A DNA stretch of 11,442 nucleotides from an uncultured Phaeodactylibacter sp. GTDB taxonomy: Bacteria; Bacteroidota; Bacteroidia; Chitinophagales; Saprospiraceae. The stretch covers positions 1-11,442 of the forward strand of contig CAJXXJ010000055.1 in the NCBI GenBank assembly GCA_913062745.1. Direction: 5' to 3'. Of this stretch, positions 1 to 7,000 are shown piece after piece; the stretch's first letter is position 1; each line of letters begins with the position of its first letter. The notes beneath the pieces were generated by a model. That model searched no databases and was not told the DNA's origin. It worked only from the letters and a program-made list of their open reading frames with translations. The position numbers were made by a program, and so were the translations under genes.

Positions 1-155
1 AGCAAGCGGCGGTATGCCTGGTTGGCAGCATCGTAGGATCTTGCTTCCCGCAGCGCATCTGCCTGCCGAAGCTGCTGACGGGGAGAAACTTGTGCTGTAC
101 TGTCAATCGCCGGAAGCAGGAGGGCCGCGATAAACAGAGTAATTTTCCACTTCAT
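1..155 (-). CDS. Partial secreted protein, N-terminus only, TPR-like
   Basis: Reading leftward from an ATG at 153-155, an open frame runs off the left edge, giving 51 complete codons. The first ~22 residues form a convincing Sec signal peptide: MKWK, then a hydrophobic core (ITLFIAALLLPA), ending in STAQ, the AQ cleavage style common in Bacteroidota. The mature start is rich in Gln, Arg and Ala. The stretch AREARSYDAANQAYRRLL-like (residues ~35-51; visible residues ALREARSYDAANQAYRRL) resembles a tetratricopeptide helix pair, with A, Y/A and L at the expected spacing, so a periplasmic or surface TPR protein is a reasonable guess. No clear Shine-Dalgarno precedes the ATG, which is normal in this phylum. 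The gene is divergent from the hydrolase at 327. Function cannot be named from this fragment; the secreted nature is fairly sure, the TPR call is weak. Confidence 0.6.
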   Translation of the reverse strand, partial: MKWKITLFIAALLLPAIDSTAQVSPRQQLRQADALREARSYDAANQAYRRL

Positions 156-289
156 AACCAGGGATATATGAGATTCCGGACCGAATGTAAGAAAAGCTAT
201 TGATTTTAGTATAATCCTGCCAAAATCTTAAACCATGTTGCCGCTCTTCGGTTATGCATGCCGTAATAGGTTTTAGTTAAAAGTTTTCG

Positions 290-324
290 TTGCACACGGG
301 CTACCGGCGCGTGTGCAATTTTTT
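290..324 (+). promoter_or_regulatory. Hairpin plus T-tract just before the hydrolase start
   Basis: TTGCACACG (290-298) and CGTGTGCAA (310-318) are perfect 9-bp complements around an 11-nt loop, followed at once by six T (319-324). On the plus strand this has the form of an intrinsic terminator, yet the ATG of the hydrolase begins only 8 nt after the stem. No rightward gene lies upstream in the window to be terminated. It could be a 5'-leader attenuator, a terminator for a short unannotated transcript, or a structure limiting ribosome access. The hairpin is seen directly; its role is inferred. Confidence 0.5.
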
Positions 325-326
325 AT

Positions 327-1217
327 ATGATCATAGCCTTACTCCTACTCTTACTGCTCGCCTACGGGCTTACGCCGCGCGGCACGCTGCTGCACGAAGC
401 CCTGCATCTGCCTCCGTTTTGGCTGTCAGCTGTCTTTTCCCGTACGCCTAAAGCACGGGCTGAGCGGCAGCAGTATGGCCCACATCCGCAGCAGTACTAC
501 CTGCTTTGCCCGGCCAGTAGCGGTGCAATTCAGCCGCTGCGGCTGTTGTTCTATTTCCACGGAGGTAGCTGGCGCTGGGGTAAGCCAGATTATTTCACGG
601 CGCACGCCCGCTTCTTCAATGAACTGGGCTATACGGTGGTGCTGCCCTCCTACCGCCGCTGCCCGAAGCATGACTACACGCACATCCGGGAAGACCTCCG
701 GGCCGTCACTTTGCACGCTTTCGCGGAAATGGACAAACGCGGGCAGCCGGTAGAGCTGGCACTGTCGGGAGGCATGTCCGCCGGCGGGCACCTGGCTGCG
801 ATGCTGGCGCTTAGCCCGAACGGGGAATCTGCCGGCAGAGACATTCGGGGCTTCTTTGCGCTGGGCGCTCCCCTCTGTTTGGCAGACATGCCGGAGAGCT
901 TTGCTTTACGGGATTTGGCAGGGCCGCGTACCGGCTCGCTTTTTGCGGAAGCAGACCCCTGCTGCAGTGCGCAAATGCAGCCGCATAAGCCTGCGCTGAT
1001 TGTGCACGGTACGCACGATGGCATGGTGCCCTGCAACAGCACCCGGCAGTTTGCCCGGCAACGGCAGGAGGCGTCGCCCGCCACGACTTTCGTCAAAATC
1101 AACAGCGGGACTCACCTGAGCGTAGCCGCCTGGATATTCCGGCAGGGCAAGACCCGGCAGGCCATCAAAGCGTGGCTGCAGAAACAGGCTACTTCTTCCG
1201 CTTCTTCTTCCGTTTGA
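327..1217 (+). CDS. Alpha/beta hydrolase (esterase/lipase-like), membrane-anchored or exported
   Basis: This 296-residue protein has the hallmarks of the hormone-sensitive-lipase/carboxylesterase type of alpha/beta hydrolase. Residues 74-80 (LFYFHGG) with the following SWRWG form the oxyanion-hole HGG motif. GMSAGG at 149-154 is the nucleophile elbow with Ser151. Asp231 in HGTHDGMVP and His263 in SGTHLS complete the likely triad in the expected order. Residues 2-13 are almost pure Leu/Ile/Ala, indicating an N-terminal membrane anchor or uncleaved signal, so the enzyme probably acts at or outside the inner membrane on small ester substrates; the actual substrate is unknown. The tail is Ser-rich (SSASSSV) because the reading frame runs antisense over the Lys/Arg-coding end of rluF. 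The ATG at 327 follows TTTTTTAT and has no Shine-Dalgarno. The fold and triad are confident, the substrate is not. Confidence 0.85.
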   Translation: MIIALLLLLLLAYGLTPRGTLLHEALHLPPFWLSAVFSRTPKARAERQQYGPHPQQYYLLCPASSGAIQPLRLLFYFHGGSWRWGKPDYFTAHARFFNELGYTVVLPSYRRCPKHDYTHIREDLRAVTLHAFAEMDKRGQPVELALSGGMSAGGHLAAMLALSPNGESAGRDIRGFFALGAPLCLADMPESFALRDLAGPRTGSLFAEADPCCSAQMQPHKPALIVHGTHDGMVPCNSTRQFARQRQEASPATTFVKINSGTHLSVAAWIFRQGKTRQAIKAWLQKQATSSASSSV

Positions 1218-1977
1218 ACGGCTGCTTTTTAGCACCCTGCCCGCGGGAAGCTTCCTCGGTTTTGGAAGAGCGGGCGACCATGCGCATGATTTCCTTCACC
1301 TCCGCATCCGTCAGTTCGCGCCACTCCCCCACCCTGAGCTTGCCCAGACTGACATTCATGATGCGTACGCGCTGCAGCCGGCTGACCTCGTAGCCCAGGT
1401 ATTCGCACATGCGGCGGATTTGCCGGTTCAGCCCCTGCGTGAGGATGATGCGGAAGGTGTGGGGCCCGGTTGCTTCCACCCGGCACTCCTTAGTGATGGT
1501 ACCGAGAATGGGGATTCCGCTGCTCATCCGCTGCACAAATTCCGGCGTAACCGGCTGCTTGACGGAGACGAGGTATTCTTTTTCGTGCTCGTTCCCCGCC
1601 CGCAGGATTTTATTGACGATATCCCCGTCGTTGGTCAGGAAGATGAGCCCTTCGGAGGGCTTGTCGAGCCGCCCGATCGGGAACAGCCGCTGCGGGTGGT
1701 TGATGTAGCGGACGATATTTTTCGGCTCTTTGGAGTCTGTGGTGCAGACGATACCCACCGGCTTGTTGAAAGCAATGTAGAGCGCCTTGGGCTTGGGCCG
1801 GAGCGGCTTTCCATCGATGCGTACCTCATCCCCTTCGCTGACGCGGTTGCCCGGTCGCGTGGGCTGCCCGTTGAGGGTCACCCGCCCTTCGCGGATCAGG
1901 GCATCGGCTTCGCGGCGCGAGCAAATACCGGTTTGGCTAATGTACTTATTCAGGCTTATGGAGGTCTCGTCGGCCAA
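1189..1977 (-). CDS. rluF: RluF-type 23S rRNA pseudouridine synthase
   Basis: The 262-residue product belongs to the RsuA/RluB/E/F pseudouridine synthases, which isomerise uridine to pseudouridine in rRNA. E. coli RluF modifies 23S rRNA U2604 and can also act on tRNA-Tyr U35. Residues ~7-55 form the S4 RNA-binding domain (LNKYISQTGICSRREA, then GRVTLNG). The catalytic motif GRLD is at 102-105 with Asp105, followed by GLIFLTNDGDIVNKILRAGN and HEKEYLV, which strongly resemble E. coli RluF as I remember it. QGLNRQIRRM (181-190) and RIMNVSLG are further family signatures. The last ~14 residues are a basic tail (KRKKKRKK), common in RNA-modifying enzymes. The start is TTG at 1975-1977: an in-frame TAA lies seven codons upstream, no ATG lies between, and AAGGA precedes the TTG. 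RluF rather than RluB/E rests on remembered motif similarity. Confidence 0.88.
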   Translation of the reverse strand: MADETSISLNKYISQTGICSRREADALIREGRVTLNGQPTRPGNRVSEGDEVRIDGKPLRPKPKALYIAFNKPVGIVCTTDSKEPKNIVRYINHPQRLFPIGRLDKPSEGLIFLTNDGDIVNKILRAGNEHEKEYLVSVKQPVTPEFVQRMSSGIPILGTITKECRVEATGPHTFRIILTQGLNRQIRRMCEYLGYEVSRLQRVRIMNVSLGKLRVGEWRELTDAEVKEIMRMVARSSKTEEASRGQGAKKQPFKRKKKRKK

Positions 1978-2003
1978 AAGCGTTCCTTTTTTGATTTACA
2001 GCG

Positions 2004-2034
2004 CAAAGAACGGGTATTCCTGCGCGCTCGCCAA
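2004..2034 (-). promoter_or_regulatory. Candidate Bacteroidota promoter for rluF
   Basis: On the minus strand a TTG (complement of 2032-2034) is followed after 20 nt by GTTCTTTG (complement of 2004-2011). The Bacteroidota primary sigma factor recognises TTG at -33 and TAnnTTTG at -7 with about this spacing. Here the -7 box keeps nnTTTG but not the leading TA. Transcription would begin near 1998, giving a leader of roughly 20 nt before the TTG start codon of rluF. This is a pattern match only. Confidence 0.3.
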
Positions 2035-2079
2035 GCCCGAAAGGGGAAAGATGGAGGGCGGTACTGTCCCGAGGGATGT

Positions 2080-2154
2080 TGCCCGGGCTGGCTTTATGTC
2101 CGGGCAGCTTCAGCCGCACGCCATGCCCTGGTGTGCGACTAAAGTCGCCCGGAC
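2080..2154. repeat. Palindrome-rich intergenic block with three nested or competing stems
   Basis: Several perfect inverted repeats share one segment. GTCCGGGC (2098-2105) pairs with GCCCGGAC (2147-2154). TGCCCGG (2080-2086) pairs with CCGGGCA (2100-2106). GCGAC-TAAA-GTCGC (2135-2148) forms a small hairpin inside. The first two share 2100-2105, so they are alternatives. On the minus strand, GTAG lies shortly before the hairpin cluster, recalling the GTAG/GTGG tetranucleotide next to REP elements that RAYT proteins act on. Being non-coding, GC-rich and folded, it could be a REP/BIME-like repeat or a downstream processing signal for the T9SS gene to its right. Copies elsewhere in the genome would decide. 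Confidence 0.45.
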
Positions 2155-2161
2155 GGTACGC

Positions 2162-2206
2162 CTACTGCACCACCCACTTCCCATTACCCAACCCTGTTAG
2201 GCGTAG
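2162..2206 (-). pseudogene. Stray 3' end of a T9SS sorting-domain gene (relic)
   Basis: On the minus strand these bases read GLGNGKWVVQ then TAG. This is the typical last strand of a type A T9SS sorting domain and closely matches the end of the intact neighbour (LLNSGKWVVW). At DNA level CACCACCCACTTCCC occurs exactly at 2168-2182 and at 2274-2288, and the 21 bases from each stop codon differ at only two positions. Nothing recognisable as sorting domain continues upstream of about 2206. The likely reading is a leftover from duplication, deletion or recombination at the 3' end of T9SS genes. A chance direct repeat is less likely because the match keeps the stop codon and frame. Confidence 0.5.
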
Positions 2207-2220
2207 GCTGTGCCTACGTC
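2204..2220. repeat. Perfect small hairpin downstream of the 582-residue T9SS gene
   Basis: CGTAGGC-TGT-GCCTACG is a 7-bp perfect stem with a 3-nt loop, about 50 nt past the stop codon of the T9SS gene that ends at 2268. No T-run follows on either strand, so it is not a classical intrinsic terminator. It may act as a 3'-end stabiliser or be part of the adjacent palindromic block. Confidence 0.4.
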
Positions 2221-2267
2221 CCCACCCCATCAAATGAGTACCAGCCAGACGATGGCACGAGCGCTAC

Positions 2268-4016
2268 CTACCACACCACCCACTTCCCGCTATTCAACAA
2301 TTCACCAGCCCGCAACACCCGGTAATAATACACCCCGGCCGGCAATTCCTCCACTTCTATCTCCTCCTCACCATTCGCAGCGGCAGTACTGCGCTGCAGC
2401 AACTGCCCCGCCGCACTGTACAGCTCCAGCACCACCGGCTCGCTGCCCGGAAGCCCCGCCGTGCGCAGCCAGAGCGGCCCGCCTGACGGGTTTGGGAAGA
2501 CCTCTGCGAGCATGGCACGGCCAGCATCCTCCGTGCTCGTGACCTGCGCCTCTACGACCCGGCAGAGCGTATCTACCCCGCGCGGGTTGGCTACGGTAAG
2601 ACAGACGTTGTACTGCCCCTCTACTTCATACACATGCTCCGGGCGGGGGATGCTGTCCGTATGGCCATCCCCGAAATCCCACTGCCAGGAGCGGATATCA
2701 TGGTAGGAACTGTCTTGAAAGCGGTAGCGCAGGGGCCCGGACTGGCTATAGGTGAAGGCGGCGGTGGGCGGCGCGCGCAGGGTGTCGCAGGGGCTGCCTT
2801 CCAGCGGGCCGAGGCGGTAGTTGGGGAAGTTAGGCATAGAAGCATTATTCCACGAAGGCATCTCCAAGCAGTGCTGGCAGACCTGACAGCTGTCGCCGGG
2901 CAGGTCGGGCTGCTCAATGACGTGCAGGTAACGGCTGCCATTGTTGCTGTTGATGTAGATTTTGCCGTCTGGGGCGAGCTGTGCCAAATAAAAGGTGGTG
3001 GCGAAAAAACCATCCTCAACAAAGCCATCCCATTCGGCTACGGTGTCTCGGCTGGCTTCTATGTCTGCTGCCCATAGATCATATTGATATACATATAAAT
3101 AGGATGATGCGTACAAATACTGAGAGTTTGGTGAAATGGCAACACCGCCAGCCCAGGCGGAGTCGGAGTACACTATATATTCAGGATTATTCAACATCCC
3201 TGTACAACGATCAAACTGGAAAATACTCAAATGCTTAACATCAGTATAAGTACCTGCCATTTGTAAATTTGCATAAACACTCCCATCTGGTGAAAATACA
3301 GATTGACCTACTCCGGGTGATGGAATATCAGCTCCAATGGACTGAACCTCTTTTTCTACGACATCAGATGGCGTCACTAAATACTTGTAGTAGGCATTCG
3401 TACCAAAATCACGAATCAAAACCCACCAGTCACGACCATTCGCATGTCGAGTGGCCGAAAGCTTGCCTTGTTCAAAAACACCTTCTTTTACGGACTGGTT
3501 TTTTTCTATTACCTTACCCAAACCACCGTTTGCAGCCATATCGATCAAAGTGTAGTATAGATGCTCACTACTATACCATATTCCCACCTCATCCCCTGGA
3601 ACAATCTTATCTGCATGCAGCAGATAATACAAACTGTCCGATTCCGGCACCGGCAGTATTATCGCCCCCTGATCTAAAATATACCCCCTGCCTTCCCGAT
3701 CATCAGAATGAGCGCCAGGGTTAAGCCCCTCCCCATTTTCCATGATTTGATTGAGGTAGTTGGATACAAAAGCACCATTGGTATAGAACAGTAAGTTGCC
3801 GGCTGTGTCGCAGATGCTGGCGTTTGTTTGTTTGAAGTATACATCTCTAAATTCATAATAGACATCTGGGGGTTCTGTCTCAAAGTCTATCACTGTGCCG
3901 GAGTAAATGACATTAGAGTCACTGTCCTGCCCCAATAGCCAGACATTATCCCGCTTCTGGGCTATGCTGTATTGAGATAAGCAAAGGAAAAAAAAGAATA
4001 AGATAAAATAGCGCAT
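2268..4016 (-). CDS. Secreted PKD-domain protein with T9SS type A sorting domain
   Basis: The 582-residue product starts with a clear signal peptide (MRYFILFFFF core, ending YSIAQ at residue 20). A longer frame opens 14 codons upstream but places non-hydrophobic residues first, so the ATG at 4014-4016 is chosen. Residues ~21-400 contain repeated strands of propeller type (FSPDGSVYAN at 241-250, ISPNSQYLYAS, LAPDGKIYINSN at 347-358), suggesting a WD40-like beta-propeller. A PKD domain spans ~416-495 with WDFGDG at 446-451. Residues ~503-582 (EVFPNPSGG, then ELPAGVYYYRV and GKWVVW) are a type A T9SS sorting domain, which directs export across the outer membrane and is then removed. No catalytic motif is visible; adhesion or binding is the likely role. 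Base composition changes inside the gene near 3060: the 5' part is AT-rich, the 3' part GC-rich. It lies 69 bp downstream of the giant T9SS gene. Confidence 0.85.
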   Translation of the reverse strand: MRYFILFFFFLCLSQYSIAQKRDNVWLLGQDSDSNVIYSGTVIDFETEPPDVYYEFRDVYFKQTNASICDTAGNLLFYTNGAFVSNYLNQIMENGEGLNPGAHSDDREGRGYILDQGAIILPVPESDSLYYLLHADKIVPGDEVGIWYSSEHLYYTLIDMAANGGLGKVIEKNQSVKEGVFEQGKLSATRHANGRDWWVLIRDFGTNAYYKYLVTPSDVVEKEVQSIGADIPSPGVGQSVFSPDGSVYANLQMAGTYTDVKHLSIFQFDRCTGMLNNPEYIVYSDSAWAGGVAISPNSQYLYASSYLYVYQYDLWAADIEASRDTVAEWDGFVEDGFFATTFYLAQLAPDGKIYINSNNGSRYLHVIEQPDLPGDSCQVCQHCLEMPSWNNASMPNFPNYRLGPLEGSPCDTLRAPPTAAFTYSQSGPLRYRFQDSSYHDIRSWQWDFGDGHTDSIPRPEHVYEVEGQYNVCLTVANPRGVDTLCRVVEAQVTSTEDAGRAMLAEVFPNPSGGPLWLRTAGLPGSEPVVLELYSAAGQLLQRSTAAANGEEEIEVEELPAGVYYYRVLRAGELLNSGKWVVW

Positions 4017-4026
4017 AATATATAAA

Positions 4027-4079
4027 CCGCTGCCGGAGTAGTGAGCCAAAAGACTCAAACATTTAAACTCCGGCAGCGG
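4027..4079 (-). terminator. 13-bp perfect inverted repeat between the two T9SS genes
   Basis: CCGCTGCCGGAGT (4027-4039) and ACTCCGGCAGCGG (4067-4079) are perfect complements around a 27-nt loop. On the minus strand the structure begins 6 nt after the stop codon of the giant gene and is followed by TTTATATATT and then the ATG of the 582-residue gene, only 10 nt past the stem. It can serve as a weak intrinsic terminator for the giant gene, with a broken T-run, and at the same time as a leader structure limiting readthrough or translation of the next gene. The stem is certain, the role inferred. Confidence 0.6.
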
Positions 4080-4085
4080 GTCAAT

Positions 4086-7000
4086 TTAAGGGTTAACAAT
4101 AAGTTTCAGGCTGGTTTCCTCCCCATCAAGCCGTAAGCGTAAGACATACAATCCTGCTTCAACCGTTTGCAGAGGCAAGCGGTAAGAGCTAGTACCTACT
4201 TCCAACGGGCTCCGTTGTAGCAGGCGGCCATAAGTATCAAACAGCAAGAGTTGCCCAGTATTCTCCAGAGGCAATTCCCATTGCACCATGACTTCCTGTC
4301 GTGCAGGATTGGGGTAAAGCTGTATCTGCTCATTTCGCTTGGCTGTCGTGCCCGGTGCTTGGATTAAGGCCTGCTGCGGCGCACAAGCGTTCGCATAATT
4401 CCCTTGCTGTCCCGTCACCACATACAGTAAGGCACGGGCTTTGAAGACTGGCCAGCCGCCGGCAAGGGGGCATTGAGTGGCTATAGCCTGTAGTCTTTGC
4501 AGTTCGGTGCTTGTCAGGTAGTTGCTCCCGCGTTCCAAATACCGGAACAGCGCATCGTTGAAAAAACGTTCGTTGATCTCGTATACCGCTTGAGCTGTGA
4601 TGCCTGCGTTTTGCGTCAATAGTGCTGCCATCCCATTCGTGCGGTTATGGACGATTTGGCTGTGGGCGAATGCAATGGAGTCTGTTACGGGCAGCAGCTC
4701 ATTTGCAGTTTGGTGGCGGTTGTCCAACAGGCTGTCCCATTCACTTTCAGCTGCCAGCAATAGTGCTTGATCGAGGGTACGGAGCAGTGCCAGCCCTTCT
4801 TTCAACTGCTGCAAGAAACCGCCCATATCTGCCACCTCAGTTGGGGTAGACAGGAAGAGTTGTTTCAACTGCTGATCGACATTATAAAACTGTCCTAGCG
4901 GGCTATGCGCGTGGGTATTGAAAAAGGTCTGAATCGTCAGCGAGTCTATTGGCTTGCCGTACCCCCGCTTGTAGAGGTACTGTTGCAGCATCCAAGTCAC
5001 GCTTGCCGCGTAGTCACCGCCCCCTACCTGGCCTTGGGCGATTTTATGGGCATCGTCCGATTCGTGGTTGAAGTCATCCGACTCGCAGGTGTTAGTACCG
5101 CAACTTATAGATGTTCCACCATCGTCTACGGGGTCAAACCACCCTTGAGCGGGCATCACCGAAGGCGGCAGGAAGCAAGCCATCACTGTCGGGTCTACTT
5201 CAAAGGGGTTGGCCTGAGCAGTTGTCAAGTCCACCCCATCCCAAACCGCACCGCCGCTACTCGCAGACCAGCAATTACTCTGATGCACTTGCGTGCCAAT
5301 CCGGGATAGACCGAAGAAGCTTTGATTCAGCTGCAGCCCCACACTATGCTCCTGGAAGGTATTGCACTTAAAGTTGTTTTCTGCATCGCTTACGCCTGTG
5401 ACGAGTGTGCCGTAGCGAGTATTGTCAAAGGTATTATTACAGTAGGCATTGCCGGGGGAGAAGTCGATATGCATACCATAGTTTTGGTCGCCTCCTGTGC
5501 CTGCACCATTGACGGTATTGCCCTGTACCCGGCAGTTCCGGGTGAAAACGAAGTGCATGCCCGCCTCCGCTGATGTTGGGTCGGAAAGGGTGATCGTATT
5601 GTCGAGGAAGCTGCTGTTGTTCACCCACAGGGTGCTGATGCCGCTGCCTGCCTGAGCAACCGTGATGAGGTTGTCCTCTACAGTGGTGCTAGCCAAGTTT
5701 ATCCCCATTTCTAAGGCTGCCGTAGCCCCAGCACTATAAGTGCTTATGCTATTCCGCTGGATATTGACCGTTGCATTCTGATCAAATGCGCGTACTTGTA
5801 CGCCGATTCTTGCAGCTTTAATGGTATTAGAAATCGCAGTGCCGCTCTCGCCAATTTCTACAAAGCCAAAGATAGGCAGCTCGGCTTGTATGCCAAAGCT
5901 TACGGTATCGATCATATTATCCCGAGCCTCCAAAGACAGTTGGTTGCTGACAATTCCATGGCTACAGTTTTTGATCTCGTTGTCTATCGCGGAGAGCATG
6001 CCTGCCCCATTGCCCTGCGCATTGAGGGCATGGCCGGCGTAAGCATATGATGGGTATGCCCCCGCATGGGCGTCCATCTCCTCATAAGCGTCAAAAGAGA
6101 CTGTCGCCGCTGGATTTTCATGAATCACAACACCAGATGCCAGCCGCCTGAAGCTGTTGTCTGTGGAAATAAAGTTGGACCGCATAGGCTGCACGTATAT
6201 GCCTGCCAGCGGGTAAAGATTGGCATTCGGCAAGCCTTCCGGCCCGCTCGTCTGCCCACTGAATGGAGGCTGCAGTTCATCCGTAGAAGCGTAGACATCA
6301 AAGCGGTTGCCTGCAATAATCAGATCTGCCTCGGCACCCGCCCCTTCATCGGCAACGTAGACTCCTACAAAATTGGCAATGAACTGGTTGCTGCGGAGGT
6401 GAACCATGGTGGTAGGTATCGGAGCAATAGAAGGATGCACATATACCGCATACTGTGCATCTATAACGCTGTTTCTATCAAACCGTATTAATTTTCCGCC
6501 TTCTTCTACCTCTATACCGCGCCACATTTGGCCACATCCATGGAATACACTTTCGCTGGCAATCATCTGTCCACCCGTTGCTATTTTGATGCTTGCGCCG
6601 GGCTTCATGCGGAAAGTGCAATTGACGAAGTTATAATCTTCGTTTTGCTGAATCAGGAGATCACCTTCCACACAGTAGATTTGATGGCTGTACCCGCCGG
6701 GCGGGAGCACATTGGATAAGAATGTTTCTACCCCTGCCTGTCCAAGATTTGTAGCAGTGGTGCAATCATCGCAGTCAAAAGTAGTTGGGTCAATACACGC
6801 CGGGATGATTATTGATTCTGTAGAGGTAAACTCTTCCCCACAAGAGTTTATCAAGGATAAAGTGACCACGGACGTTCCGCCTAAATCATCAAAATCATGA
6901 ACAGGAGACGCTACCGATGCCCCAGCCCCGTCTCCGAAATCCCAATCGTATATAAAGTTGCCTGACTGGTCCTTCGCAGTAAATGTCAACACCCCGCAGT

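Noticed and set aside
393..407. HEALH in the hydrolase (residues 23-27), matching the HExxH zinc motif
   Set aside because: It lies just after the N-terminal hydrophobic segment, outside the alpha/beta fold. The protein has a clear Ser-Asp-His triad, so the match is chance.
1420..2142. A 240-codon rightward open frame opposite rluF
   Set aside because: It is the antisense shadow of a well-supported gene in GC-rich DNA and shows no recognisable protein features.
4017..4058. Upstream in-frame start for the 582-residue T9SS gene, adding 14 residues
   Set aside because: It would place polar residues before the signal peptide and lie within the inverted repeat. The ATG at 4014-4016 gives a standard signal peptide at once.
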